Translations under genes and position numbers: made by a program
Shown here: in pieces, positions 11,886-24,220 of the stretch
Layout: each line of letters opens with the position of its first letter
Numbering within the stretch: position 1 is the stretch's first letter
The notes under the pieces: model-generated
The model's input: the letters and a program-made list of their open reading frames with translations, nothing else
Told to the model about the DNA's origin: nothing
The model's database searches: none
Source of the DNA: Bimuria novae-zelandiae CBS 107.79
Taxonomy: Eukaryota; Ascomycota; Dothideomycetes; Pleosporales; Didymosphaeriaceae
Length of the DNA stretch: 64,000 bases
Direction of reading: 5' to 3'
Assembly (NCBI GenBank): GCA_010015655.1
Contig: ML976667.1
Location: 747,941 to 811,940 of the forward strand

Positions 11886-14275
11886 TTGGCATCGGAAAAC
11901 CCCTTCTCTTCGGAGCAAGAATGCCTCGATCAGATTGGTGCCCATCCACATCATAGTCACTTTGCAGCTGGCGTTTCCGATCAGCTCAGGCGCGAGAGTA
12001 CGCTGAGCCAGTCAGCGGCCGGCATTCCTCTAAGCTCCATTACGAGGACTTACAATCCCCATCATCCCGAAACACAGTAAGTATCCCTTCTCATTGGCTC
12101 TTATCGTCCCGGTCGGCATGCCGGGCTCCACAGTGCTGCCTTGCCCTGCGGCCCCCAGTCCATGCTTGCCTCGACGCCTCTTCGCCTGGTGCTGCCCAAG
12201 CTCTGGCTTCCACGACCGCCGAAACAAACACGTCTACTTTCATGCCTCCTGTCGCACACGTCCAGACGCATGGTGCACCTAACTCTTCCAGCCGGCTGGT
12301 CTGTCACATTGATCACACGACAAGCTTAGCGGCAATGCCCACATCGCCCCTGGCCAGGTTGCCAACTTACACTGTGCTACCGACTCGACCGTTACACATC
12401 ACTGTCGTTGGCATCACTCTTGCCGATGATATCGTTTTGTTAGGTTGACTAACTCTGCTTGTAGCTATCAATCCAGTGCGGCTCTTTCCGACACGGGCTC
12501 AGGGTCCATATCTGCCTCGCCCAGCTCTAATTCATCATCGCAGCTAGCCTACTCTCTCGGCTCTCAGCCCGCCTACTTCCACAATCCCCCTCCCATTCCG
12601 CACTACAGCACAGCGTACAGATACGGTACCATGCCATCGACTGGACGAACATCCAGGATGTAGGTAGCCTTTGTGGCGCACTTGTACCTGTAAAACCCTG
12701 AGCGCAGTGCATGACAGCTGACAGCTACACGGTAGGACTGAGCCTTCGGCATCGGTTATGCTGCCTCCAGCACGATCACCAGGGATGGGTAACCCCGTGT
12801 CACCCTCCATGGGTGCAGCAGCCCGGGATAATTATACTACATCAACGCCAGGCTTGAGTCGACATCCACACGCCCTCTCACCTCGATATTCCGAGGTTCC
12901 TCGCTACGGTTCTCTTCCTGAGACACCAAGAAGCGTTGCCACCGCCGCCATGCCGTTGACCACATCGTACACCAACAGCCTGATGGGTTCTTATGGTGCC
13001 CAGCCCCAGCCCGGAGGCGAAACCCCGCCCTTTAACGCACAGGAAGACTATTGCGATATCATCTGCGACGGATCGAAGCTCACTCCCACTATCGAAGCAA
13101 AGATCGAGAAGGGCTTTTTCATGTCACACGATGGCGTCTGGACGTGCTATCGTAGGAACTATTTCGCCGTGAACGTCTACTACAACCTGCATCCCTGGGT
13201 GAATAACAGCCGTCTTTATCTCAACCAGGGCGGCGGAAAACCGCAGGACCAAATCCAGGCTTTGGCCGTGTCATTGGCAGCAGCGGTAGACGGTTCAACT
13301 GGAAAGACCATTGAGCTGATCCAACACACCCCCAAACGCGACAAAGGGCCACAGCTAGCCATGAAGAAAGAGCTGCTCTCACCCACCCCCCCGGGGAAAA
13401 ATCACGAACACGCATCTTCTTACGGTCTCAGCAGCTTCCACCAGTCCACTCAAGTGGCAGGTCCGCTGCTGCCCCTCCAACAAAGAGACCCCGAGCCCTC
13501 CCAACAGTATTCGCCCGCTAGTCATACGAGCAACAGCTACCAACACGCGTTCGAAAGGATACAATTCAAGTCGGCCACCGCAAACAACGGCAAACGTCGA
13601 GCGCAACAGCAATACTACCATCTCCTGGTCGAACTTTGGGCGAACATACAAAGGCCGAACGACAAGGAGCCTCGTTGGGTCAAAGTTGCTGCGCGCTCTT
13701 CTCATCCCGTCGTCGTGCGTGGGAGATCCCCAAGCCATTACTCTAATGAGGGCCCGCATAATGCGGGTACTTCTCGCGGTGCAGGTAGCGGCGGTGGTCC
13801 CGGTCAAGGACCGCACGGCTACAGCAATGGAACCTCACAATATACGACAGGCTATCGCACTGGCCTTTCGGGAGGAGGTTCCTCAGGCCTCGGCGGCGGT
13901 ATGTACAGAGGCACCACCTACTCGTTGGACCAAAGCCCAATGGGCAGCCACTCTGTTAGCTCTGCGAGTACCCTCAGCGGGAGCCCAGTGGATAATTATG
14001 TGGGAGATCATCACATGACGGAGGACGAGGACACGAAGATGATCCAGTCCCATACCAACTACCAGTACTACCCAGCCCCTATCTACGAAGCCATACAGCC
14101 GAAAGTGGAAAACACAATTCCTTCCGCTCTGGATCGGAGAATCAAAGAAGAATTTCCTGGGTCGGCTGCAATGGGCGGGTCCTGGCAAGTCGGGGGATGC
14201 GGTCGCTTCCAAGGCATGGAGACGAGCCGTGGCTATTATCCTGACGTACAAGCGCAACATGCGGCAGGGTTTTGA
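11886..14275 (+). CDS. vib-1: NDT80/PhoG-type transcription factor, VIB-1/XprG-like
   Basis: A DNA-binding regulator of the NDT80 family. VIB-1 (Neurospora) and XprG (Aspergillus) control extracellular proteases, starvation responses and heterokaryon-incompatibility cell death; the role here is inferred from family. The frame in 12465-12659 and 12736-14275 is joined by a GTAGGT...TAG intron with a CTGAC branch site. The NDT80-like domain begins after the Ser/Pro-rich N-terminus (motifs CDIICDGSKLTP, GFFMSHDGVWTCYRRNYF, HPWVNNSRLYL) and continues to ARSSHPVVVRGRSP, with a Gln/Ser/Pro-rich insertion inside it; a Gly/Ser-rich tail follows. An upstream coding-like exon (about 11866-12076, GTAAGT donor) splices in frame to 12465, but it has no ATG: its first listed codon at 11886 is TTG and a stop lies shortly before. 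The true start is therefore in an earlier exon or at ATG 12631. Confidence 0.82.
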
Positions 14276-15390
14276 CGAGCGAGCGGGCCCCGTTCTGACT
14301 TGTCACTGCTGTTGACCGGACCTCAACAGCAAGTCGACCACGGATAACTTCTCCTCTACGGCACATCAACACCCCGATTCTTACCATAACATTTTACAAG
14401 ATCACAATTTAATTCGATCGGAGCAAGAGCGGCGACTACTTGTGGCCAATGGCAACCTCGCATGGCCCGAACCACGCACGGACACCAATACCCACGGCAT
14501 AACGTCCAGGGAAAGTGGGCGGCATGAAGCAAGCGTGCATGATGGGGTTGGCATAACCTGCAATGCTGAGCACTGCTCATCATGGCGCTGCTGGTCAATC
14601 AGGACAAGGCCTGTCGAGCTCGACCCTCTTGCCCCGCCCGTCGGTGGGCACTTATTTTTCCTTTTCTTCTCGCTTACCAGCATATTTATTCCTGCACAAG
14701 CGCTTTCATCATGTCATGAGCCGATGACTTGCATGAGCGACTTTGTTTTCCCTTTCCCATATATCCCTGTCTCGTGTCTCGTATTATTTTATTGTTTCAT
14801 TATTTATTGGGTATACGCATCTTGGGGGATGCAAAAGGTGTTTCGTGGTCGGGATGGGGAATCTATCACGGAAATGTATGGAGTCTCTAAGGTGTGTATG
14901 CCCTGGCATGGAGCATGCAGGTGGTACAAAAAAAGCCCGGATGAGCATACCCTTTTTGTTGGGCTGAAGCTACCTGAGCGTCGATGGCGGCATGTCAATC
15001 CGCTCGGTGGGTATCTACGGCAAGGCTCACGGCTGGCGCAAGGGAGACTGTCGGTTCAAGAGGCGGGATTCACGACCAAGTGCTAATGATGGCGGCCTCG
15101 TCAATGTATGAATATATAGTCCCAAAAAGCGTGTGCAGTTTGAATCAACAGGTGGCAATTTATCTTGGATCCGTAAGCTTTGCGCCGTGGTTGTGGAATG
15201 AATGGACTCACTGGTGAGGTGGCAGGAAGCTCGACTTAGCTCCCGCCGGCACGCGGAAGTGGTTCCGCGACGCGCCGCCTGTGGGCGCGAAAATCTTTAG
15301 GGCATATCACGCTGCCCAGGTGTCGTCATCCCTCAACGGCCACCCGCGCGCAACGCAGTCGACGAACATACACGCTGAGCACCCCCGACC
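14276..15390. other. 3' flank of the VIB-1-like gene and promoter of the SRP receptor gene
   Basis: No gene seen. T-rich sequence around 14650-14820 is a plausible 3' untranslated and polyadenylation zone, followed by GC-rich sequence that leads into the next start codon. Confidence 0.45.
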
Positions 15391-16403
15391 ATGGCGTGGT
15401 ACGACGAGGACAGCTGGGCCACGGCGGCGTTCGCGCCCAGGGGCTCGACCATCGCCATCACGTTCCTGCTCGCGGTGCTGCTGCCCGTGCTGCTGCACCA
15501 GTTCCTCTATCGCAAGGCCACGCCCACGACGCTGCCCTCCTTCCTGCTGATTGGCCCCAGCGGCAGCGGCAAGACGGCTTTTCTCACGCTGGTGCGTTCT
15601 TTGCTGCCTTCGTGGGGCGCGGCATGCAATGCGACTTCCCTTGCGGCCCGCACGGGAAACCGTCCCCCGTCCGCTGTGTTAACCGCACCTTCCTTCACTG
15701 TTCCCGACTGACCAGAGTCCAGACCGAGCGCAAAGCTGTCGCGCAGACACACACGTCGACGGCGCCGCTGGGTGTCGAGGTGCTCCTTCCTGAAGACTAC
15801 ATGCCCCAGTCGTCGCACTATCGCTCGCCTGGCGACCCAGCGTATGAGCGCTCGCGCCGCTTCCTGCTGCTCGACACCCCTGGTCACGGTAAACTACGCC
15901 ACTTCGCAACGAAGCAGCTCGCAAACCCTGCCAATGTCCGCGGCATCATTTTTGTTTTGGATGCGGCGTCGGTCGCCGAGGAGACGGGCCTCAACGAGAC
16001 GGCCGAGTACCTGCACGACGTCCTGCTAGCCTTGCAGAAGCGCTATACAGAGGCCACCACTAGCAAGGGTCCCAAAGAGATCCCTGTGCTGATAGCCGCC
16101 AACAAGATGGATCTATTCACGGCGCTCCCGCCGCACCTCGTCACGCAGCAGCTGGAGAAGGCCATCTCGGATGTCAGGAAGAGCCGGGCAAAGGGCCTAA
16201 AGGATTCGGGACGCACCCTGGGCGGCGAAGACGAGGACTTGGATGAGGAGCGGGAATGGCTGGGCGAGGGCGGCGAGGGCAGCTTCGAATTCGTCCAGAT
16301 GGAGGAAGTCGGGACCACCGTCACTGTGCACGGCGGCAATGTGATTGGCGGGGAGAGTGCAGATGTGAAGAGCTGGTATGAATGGATTGCTGCGCAGTTG
16401 TGA
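15391..16403 (+). CDS. SRP102: Signal recognition particle receptor subunit beta
   Basis: The membrane-anchored small GTPase of the SRP receptor, which holds the alpha subunit on the ER and helps dock ribosome-nascent chain complexes. Two exons (15391-15591 and 15723-16403) give about 293 residues. Residues 19-40 form one transmembrane helix, followed by G1 GPSGSGKT (55-62), a G3-like DTPGHGK and G4 NKMD. The intron has a GTGCGT donor, a CTGAC branch site and a CCAG acceptor. I chose the acceptor at 15722 because it keeps frame with the HTS segment that follows the P-loop helix in this family. An acidic insertion (GGEDEDLDEE) precedes the C-terminus. The gene lies about 1.1 kb downstream of the VIB-1-like gene with no functional link apparent. 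Confidence 0.9.
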
Positions 16404-18999
16404 GGCCGTCGGTTCGGTTCAAGAATCGCCCTGCGAATCAGCCTTACCCGTGAGACCCTGATTCTGCTCCGCTCACCAACATCTTCACTGCTCCCACTTA
16501 CCGCTTTCCGCTTGTGCGGGTTATGGATGACTGTGCATTCACCATCCTCCCGAACATGAACGGCGGGACCACTTTCTCTCTGGGTGACTGACCTCGCAAA
16601 CTGCGCAGCGAGTTGCTGTAGTGTATCTCCTGAGGCAACGTGGTAGGTTTGCAGACCTTGGCAAGCGGGCTACTTACTTACATTCCTATCGAATGATGAC
16701 AAGAACCAGCACCCTTTTGCTGGGATCATTACACCGCATATCTTTCCAACACTCTGGTCCAGTCCACGTTGATCGGTGACAAGATGCGGTGTCTGGCAGT
16801 TCGGTGTGCCATTTGCCAGACCTATGCCATAACCAGACGCTTCACGTTGAGTCAGCGGGCGGATGACGGGACCACTGATTCGCAGCTGTAGGGCTGAATG
16901 CCCGGCCCCACTATTACTTCAGCCCTGTCAACCTTCGTCTCAGGTTGACCGGGGCTCTATGACGGTGCACCGTGTTTCCAGTGCGTCCAAACCCATTCTT
17001 GAACGGCTGGTCCGGCCATGTGCACGCATATCACAACACATCAGCCCGCGGCCGAGGGAATGTTCCATGTTACCATTGTTCCAACAAAAGTTAGCGAGCT
17101 TCCGACGTGGGAACCTTTCGTGACGACAACGGCGCCGAATTTTCGAGTCTTGCCTGCACCGAGCGAGCTACTGGAAATGATCGCGAAAGCCGGTCAGCTG
17201 ACCTGAGCATCGCCCGACCTCTTCCTCGAGATCCTCTGAGACACCACAGGCGACGCGTGGCCTGGCATGGAGACGGCAGGGCACCTGAACCATGCTTGAG
17301 TCAGGCGTCCTGAGTTTAAGGCCTCGCCTTGTCAGGCTACGCATGGGAACCTGGGCGTATTAGACCAATAGTGCGGATTGGGAGCGTTCCGTGGCCTCCG
17401 CATTTTTCCCTTCCCGCTTGCGGGTTGTGATGGAGGGGAGCGTGGTGCTGATCAGTAGCGCACGCATCAGCTTACCGCAGGAAACTCCAGCACATGGCAG
17501 GGGTGGGGCGAACAAGGACTTGGCTGTACTGTAAGTGTCCAAAACAACGATTGGAAAATAAAGCTCAAATGATTTTGTTTGAAGAGACGAGAGTGAGAGG
17601 GTGGACAGTATGATTGCCGGGATCTCGTACAGCATGCCCTCCCCAAGCGCGGACCGACAAAGCCCCTGCAGTCAGCACACCAACCTGTCGACGCGATGAT
17701 TTGGGGTTGCCGTCGAGTGACATGAACATCCCTCTGTGAGGGTATGTGAGGGAGGAAATTGGGTGTGATGATCGGACCAGGATCACCATCGGACTTCGGC
17801 AGCGATGTTGCTGCGGTGTGCCGCTTCAACGCATATACTCAAGAAAACGACATATGAGGACGTATGCATTCCCCTTTTCGGCTTTGACGTTCCGACATGG
17901 ATGCTTCGTAACAGCCTCCCGGGGTTGCAATAATAGCATCTAGTATAGGCTGTGGCTTGCAGTCGTTCGTTTACCGGGCAGGTCCCCACTCCCGCTGCAG
18001 TACAACCGCTGGCTGAACTCACGATCCTCGGGTCTGCGGTAGGCACTCGTGATAAGTGCGTACCTTACAGATTGCGTTTGAATATACTTATAAAGCTTCA
18101 TCTATGTGCGACGTTACTCGTCAACAGCATGTCGGTAGTTGGGACAAGTGCCGGGTGCAATATCACGATGAGGATGTGTGGACGGCAATGCGCTCTTCTC
18201 CCATTTATCCTGCTCCAAACAGGTAGTGCACTTCTGGGTGGACTTAGATGAAAATAGCTGTCTGCACGATCACGAGCTACATGCTACATAGACAATACGA
18301 TCCTGGTGGTAGTAACTCGCACGAGAGCGCGTGGCCCACATTTAGTCGAGGGAGGGCCGGGNNNNNNNNNNNNNNNNNNNNNNNNNNNNNNNNNNNNNNN
18401 NTGTGGACTTGGCTATCGGAGATATCCGCCTTGGGGCGTATCTAAATACATGTTTCCTCGGCGATGGCAGTGGAGAATACACAGATCTGTCATGACTGTG
18501 CGGTAGCTTGTCCGTGTGGAATGTGAGGTTGGAAGTCTTGACCCGCCTTATCTCGACACGGCGCGCTGGAAATGCCATTCGTCTCTATCACCGCACGGAA
18601 GTGTGTACATCAGGTTCTTTACTTATTCCAGTTCCTTACAAAAACACAAAAACGCGTTGCTTCAAAAGAAAAGTTCGTACTCTGTATTGCGAACGCAGCG
18701 TGCAAATGCAAACTTGTCAAAACAATCGATAATTACCTCTCTAGAACAAGGTCATGGTCAAGGCCACCATCGCCGAGTAATGATGAAGCCTTCATCTGTC
18801 TTCGGTCCTCGCCGTCCAACGCAGACCATGAGGAAGTCTCGCGCGCGTTTGAAACATGCACGGCTGGTCGTAGAATTTTTGCAACGGCATCCAGTACACG
18901 TATTGCATGTTGGTCTCGGTTTTTTGGCTTTCATCCCGAGGGCGAGATTGCCGCTTCGTCTCGGTGTTGTTGTTGTTTGCAACGGGTGCGGAGAGGTGG
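16404..18999. other. Intergenic with assembly gap
   Basis: No gene recognised over about 2.6 kb. Short frames at 16.8-18.2 kb have no family character. The sequence is interrupted by 40 Ns. Beyond about 18.7 kb the T-rich, repeat-laden character of the following array begins to appear. Confidence 0.45.
18362..18401. other. Assembly gap (40 N)
   Basis: Forty unknown bases. Any gene model or repeat crossing this point would be unreliable. Confidence 1.
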
Positions 19000-19596
19000 A
19001 GGCAGTGGAGAACATCATCAACGTTCGACGAGTTTTGAAAGACTCCGACTGGGTTTGAAGGGGTTTTGGTCGTTGAGTCCTGCGCACATGACGAATACCG
19101 ATGTAGTTTTTGGTCCGCCCACACAGCGCAAGACATTGCAATTTTGTCTTGTAGTTTTGATTTTATAGTGGATAAGAGGAGTGACCGCAGCGCATATGGG
19201 TGGCGTAAGGATTCTTAGTATGAGTCTGCGGTAATTTGTACTCTGTCCGTCCGAGGAGCACCATACCACCGATGTCGGACGAATTTTTGATCCAGCACTA
19301 GGTAGGAGAAAGATACCAAAGATCAAAAGCAGAGAAGAACATTAAATCTTCATTGGGCAGGTTTGGTCGCTGCGCCCAGGGCGCATGGCTTGAATTCTGC
19401 ATATATCTTAGACCTGCCACGCGGAGAGCGACATCGGCAGTTGCGCCTCTCTTTTTAGTCCTGATTTTTAAAAAAGGAACGCAAGGTGTCAGGGAGCGAA
19501 AGCGGCGGAGAACATGCGCAGTACTCTACATGATTTTCTGGATGCTCTAGTTGCACTAGTTGCGCCAGAGTACATAGTATGCCGAGCGTGGGATTG

Positions 19597-20040
19597 TCAC
19601 GCGGAGAACGACATCGCGGGGTATCCGGCTGTTTTTGGTTCTGGTTTCCAGGAAGGATAGCAAGGTGTGAGGAAGGAAAAGCAGCAGAGAATATGAGGGC
19701 TTTTAAGCCAGTTTTTTGCTTCTCCAGTTGCGCCAGAGCACGTAGTATGATAAGCATGGGACTTCTGGTTGTTCCCACTGGAGAACAGCATATTCTTGGA
19801 CTGGATCTTTTTTGTCGACAGAGTGAGTTGTAAGGAGGCAGGGAATCGGAGAACGTTTGAGGTTTTTGAGTCTGTATTAGATGATCTAGTTGCGTCAGAG
19901 CACGTAGTATGACAAGCGTGGAATTTTTTAGTAATTTCACTGGAGAACAGCATATTCTTGGACTGTATCTTTTTTAGGCGTCTCCAAAGGTCGACAGTGA
20001 GCTGTGAGGAGGCAGAGGAAGCGGAGGAAGCGGAGAACAT
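19597..20040 (-). other. 147-codon open frame with internal repeats inside the array
   Basis: One frame stays open across two of the tandem units and begins with ATG. It would give a Ser/Thr-rich protein holding two copies of a roughly 54-residue unit, each containing KKIQSKNMLFSS and HTTCS motifs. The openness could follow from the unit length being a multiple of three. The next, more diverged units are not in frame. I do not count it as an established gene. Confidence 0.25.
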
Positions 20041-20398
20041 TCCCGTTCTTCAGAATTTTTTTAGTTTCTCCCGTTTCTCCAGAGCGTTTGGTGCCTGGAT
20101 GACTCCGGCCGCCCCGCAGTGGAGCTTTTGTTGTTCTCAACACACCAACCTCAACACACTGCCCCCAACATGTTGTTGCCTACACGCTGCTGCCTGCCCA
20201 CGATGTTCGGTACCGAGCTGCGCGAGCTGTGCGTCGCGCTTGTTAATGTTACATGAGTTCCTCCAGAGCACATGAGAGCCTTCGAAAATATTTTCGGTTC
20301 TCCCGCGCGGAGAACATGACATTCTGATGTTCATCTTTTAGTCCTGTGATAGGTGAAGTATTCCCTGTAGAGAAGCTCAGCAGCGGAAAAGTGCTAGA

Positions 20399-20406
20399 AT
20401 TTATAT
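20399..20406 (-). promoter_or_regulatory. TATA-like box at head of the 19-20.4 kb array
   Basis: On the minus strand GATATAAAT lies about 60 bases before the first GGACTAAAAG-type box and 80 bases before the first ATGTTCTCC motif, the same order seen at the other array promoters. Confidence 0.4.
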
Positions 20407-21479
20407 CTTCTCAGAGTCAGGTCCGTGAATGGGGGATCATGATGAGCACCATCAAAGTCTACGTTTGATTATATCGCATAGGGTAAGCTTCTTCCTGCGT
20501 TATGTTCAGTGTCGTTATGTGCAAGCGACGCATGGCAGTTGAGGCTACTAGTTTTAGCGCCGCACACGGCGGCGGCATGGCCTCTAACTTCTTACCTTTG
20601 GCACAGGTAGAATGTTGACACGATATGTGTACCGTTGGATGTGACTTTTATTGCGCCAGGGCAGAATCCATTCGGCATAATGATCATCGGTTTTAAGACC
20701 CCTGGTATGTTGAAAGAGGCGTAAGCCGATCATGCATATATTGATCTTGTCGGGTTTTTGAAAGACAGAACGAAAAGCCATAGATTTGATCCTGTTTGGA
20801 TTTTAAAGCCCCGTTGCGGGTGGTGGGAAAGTATGAGGAAAGCAGTTGTGAACGAATAGAGTTAAATAATTTCTTGAGAGCTTTAAGTGGTGTTGAGCAT
20901 CATCTCTAAGCTCCGATGGTGCCATGGAGAGAGGGTAGGTTGGTGGGAAAGAAGAGAAAGCCATGAAATTTAGCAGCGATCTTTTTGAGCCATGTCAGGT
21001 GTTTTTGAAGTGTGCGAAAATCGGTAGCTCGTAGAGATTTCGGCCGTGATGATCGTCGCCATTGAATAAACAGCTCGACGATTTCGATGTACAGTACGAA
21101 AGGTTTGTCGAACCGGGGTCCTCATCGAAATTCAAGCTTATCCCCGATGAGAATCCCATGATCGAGGACTAGTTGTTTTATAAGTGCGCGCCCCGTAAGT
21201 CATGCTAGGAAGCTCTGAAAGTTTTAGCTGCAGTCAGGGAAGCATAAGGAGGTAAGGAAGGAGAAAAAGGGGAACTGTTGGTGGCTTTATAGAAGCTAGA
21301 CTCTATAAGTCACGTGAACTTGGAACCGCAGAAAGAAATTTCAAGGTACATCAGCCCGTGGGTGGACCTCAGGTGTGAAACCCCTCAAACATCGAAAAGA
21401 TGAGGTCACCGTTTGTGCCCAATGAAAACTGCTCTGGAAAGGCTCACCCACCCCCTCGCATAGTCTAGATGATCGCGCA
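20407..21479. other. No gene; sparse copies of the array motif
   Basis: About 1 kb with no credible coding frame. TTTTA-(N)-CCCC strings at about 20690 and 20800 match the array signature, so part of this stretch (20580-20830) may be a third, shorter block. The rest shows nothing recognisable. Confidence 0.4.
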
Positions 21480-22395
21480 TTAATCTAGATCGTCATCCAC
21501 CTCCTCCCCTCCAAAATCCTCATGATCAGAAGAGTGTTGCGTATCACAATATGCTTCGTACTCGTCCGCTTCTCTCTGTAATGCTTCCAATTCCTCTTTA
21601 TAGGCCTCCGAGTACTCCATTTCAACGTTCCACCCCTCTGGAAATTTATCCCTCTCTTGCTCTCGAAATCCTATTAGCGAAAGTCGGGGATGCCGTCTTC
21701 CTCTCTTCTTCCACCAAGAAATGTTCAATAAGATTTTGCAGGTCTTTAGGCATAGAAAGTAAAGACGTTGGGTAAGCACCAATCGACTCCGCTTCGACGG
21801 CCAGATGCATCAGGCGATAAAGACTGCATGCGTTCAAAGCTGGCATCAAATGAGATGGGACGCTATCCCAGTCCGATGGCTCTAAGTGGCCTGGGTTCTC
21901 AATCACTTCGCCCACTCGGGGAATTCTGATCCAGATGCGCAAGTTCCTCACTCATTGACAATTTGACTGCCCAATTTGTCGATCAAAATCGTAGAGCTGT
22001 CCCGGCTGTTGGAAGCAGAAGATGTTCTTTGAATATAGTATCTCGATAAACTCATCATAGATCTGTTTGTTCACACGAACTAGGCCTGAAGTTGGAGGCC
22101 TGAAAAGGTGTTCCGTGGCGAGCAAACAAGCTGGCATCCACATGAAGTTCACCGAAATCGGGGCTCGCAGAGCGTAGGTATATATCTTGTCGCGAAGTTC
22201 CCGAGGGAGGTGAAGAAATAGTAACGGCTTGTTAAAGCCGATCGACTCTTTGAGGAGGTCAAGCTCTGTGTGGACATTGTTGTATCTTCATGCTGTTGCG
22301 CAGAGCAGTCGCGTCATCGCTTGGTGTCGTTGGGCATCGTCGAAGCCATCGGCCATCTCGTCGAATTCGGCCAAGAGCTGAGTAAGATCGATCAT
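21480..22395 (-). pseudogene. Broken F-box/DUF-type protein gene
   Basis: The minus strand from ATG 22395 encodes a protein with the layout common to fungal F-box-like families: a LHLPRELRDKIYTYALRAP segment followed by SGLVRVNKQIYDEF and a hydrophobic turn. A TATA box (TTATATA at 22424-22430 on the plus strand) lies 30 bases upstream. The frame is interrupted by an in-frame TGA about 35 codons in (after LLCATA). At about 21955 it ends in a stop, while a different frame continues with a related-looking sequence (GHLEPSDWDSVPSHLMPALNACS). A third frame carries the acidic C-terminus that ends at 21480. No intron of normal length repairs these breaks. I read it as a pseudogene, though assembly error is possible. 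It is enclosed by motif arrays on both sides. Confidence 0.6.
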
Positions 22396-23224
22396 CTTGC
22401 TTCTTTTCCTGAGGGCATTCCTCTTATATAATAGTGACAAGGTCGAAGGAGGTCGTTTTTTATGATGCTGCTGTTGAGTGGCTGTTACACAAACTGCGGG
22501 GACTGCTGTTATACGCTAAGTTAACTATCTTCGGTAACACCTCTGAACGTGAACCAAAACAACATGTAAGCAGCAAAGCTCTCATGTCTTATTCCACACC
22601 AGCCAAGGCTCCCTCCTGCTTCTAGTGTTCTTGTACAGTCTTTTTAGCCACCCCAGGAACCAAAAATACTCTTAGGCTCTTAGTGCTCCACCAGGTTTCC
22701 CATGCGTCGTCGTTCCTTCTTTTTCAGATATCCAAGTGTGAAAATGACTTGTTGTTAGAGCAGAGCGCAGGAAGAGCGAGATTTCGTAGCTCGCACCGTA
22801 TAGCATTGGATTTGATTTGAGGCAATTCCTGGCGCAAATGGTAATGATGAGTATCATCTGTGGCGTTCTATCATCCTCTCGTCTCTGAAGCCGCGCACGT
22901 ATGATGCCCCATGATTTTTCTTCCTACTGTTCGATATTCGACCCTCCCACACTAACACAAGTCTACGGAATAGTCTTTTTTCTAGTCCAGCAACAAGACA
23001 CCTCCCATCGCGACTTGCCCTTCCAAGGCATCCGATAAAAGCCCTTAAAGTCATTTTGGAGTGTTCGGGTAGGGCAAGACGGCTGCGTGAAGAAGAATAA
23101 GTCGCAAGCGGAAGTGTTTTTTTAGACCTCCTGCGACAAAGCCTCATGCATTCATTTTTCTTCTCTTTTTAGTGTCTGAATAAGCAGTAGAATCGTGTCA
23201 AAAAGCGTATCAGAGAGAGGGGCG

Positions 23225-23232
23225 ATTTATAG
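23225..23232 (-). promoter_or_regulatory. TATA-like box within array
   Basis: CTATAAAT on the minus strand, the weakest of the array promoters, followed by array motifs further left at about 23125. Confidence 0.3.
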
Positions 23233-23734
23233 ACGCATTTAGGCACGATAAGCAGCCCTCACCATCCACTGCTGATGATAAATAGCGCCGACGACCAAAG
23301 TTTCCCAGCAGGAGTCAACCAGAGCCTTGTGCTGATAATTACCATAGGTACCAGTTCCGCACAAATACCAAAGACAGCATCCTCTCCAACGTCGTTCTAT
23401 TTTAGACCTCCTGAAAAGCACCACATCTGTCGAACGCCGTGTGGATTTTATTCCGAAAGAAGTAATTTCGCAATAAATTTCATTCTCTCATACCTAGGTA
23501 AGAAATGTCCACAAGAACATCTCCTGTTGATGCTTCCAGGTCCCTCACAAGCACCAAGCGCCTCATACATCGATCTTCGGGGGAGGTTTTAGACCCCCGC
23601 AAGGCACCACGCATGTGATACAAATGTGAGCTCTTTGACTCCCGGAATAGAAAAGCCACGTGTGTGTGATGAGGCTGTTATTACGACTATTCTAGCACTT
23701 CCCAGTGCGTCCCGTATGAGCTTGTGCAACTTTC

Positions 23735-23830
23735 TTTTAGTACCCCGAAGTAAGTGGAGAGTTGCATGAAGACCAGAAACGCGACCTAGAGGATGTTTAT
23801 ATACTTTCTCCTAGAGCACTGAGCGCCCAT
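23735..23830 (-). repeat. Array promoter-leader unit, copy 1
   Basis: This stretch and 24221-24310 are direct repeats. Both run, on the plus strand, TTTTAGTACCCCGAA, then a GT-rich segment, GAAGACCA, then a pyrimidine-purine segment and TTTATATAC. Each therefore duplicates a TATA box together with the first ~60 bases of the presumed leftward transcript. Confidence 0.7.
23796..23803 (-). promoter_or_regulatory. TATA box of array unit (copy 1)
   Basis: TATATAAA on the minus strand, about 50 bases upstream of the GGGGTACTAAAA box and inside the duplicated leader. Confidence 0.55.
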
Positions 23831-24220
23831 AGCTTGTTGATATAGCAGCTTTTAATCCTCCCACAAAGCGGCACACATATAGGATTAACTCCCGGTTTTC
23901 GCCCAGCAAAACGCAAACCACACACACATAAGCTAGGCATCTCAATTCCGGTCCCTCTCGGTGCTGAAAATAACACGTCGGACATTAATTTTTTTATTTT
24001 AGGGCCCCTTTCCAGGATTGAAGGTGCGTAAACAAGCGGACAGGAATTGCGAGCAGATTCGTACAACCTGTCTACAAGCACCGAGCCAGACATGGCTACT
24101 GCATTTGCAACCTCTGGGAGTTTTTGGACGTCCCGCGGTAGTACATGAATTGACCTGCTGGGTGTTTTCCGTAGCTCTAACAAAGTGAGCACCACATACA
24201 AGTATGCCATGTAGACTTTT

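Larger units (their letters stand above)
19000..20406 (-). repeat. Minus-oriented motif array with 155-165 bp tandem units
   Basis: On the plus strand GGAGAACA/G-N-CAT-type strings recur at about 19009, 19509, 19605, 19781, 19849, 19941, 20033 and 20318. They alternate with CCAGAGCACGTAGTATG-type strings at about 19565, 19732, 19897 and 20264. The best conserved copies form a direct tandem of roughly 155-165 bases: the stretch around 19770-19800 matches that around 19930-19960 almost base for base. Read on the minus strand the signal is ATGTNCTC(T/C) followed by an A-rich ACTAAAA-like box. A TATA-like string opens the array at its minus-strand 5' end. I take it as a degenerate tandem array, probably transcribed leftwards. 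Confidence 0.7.
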
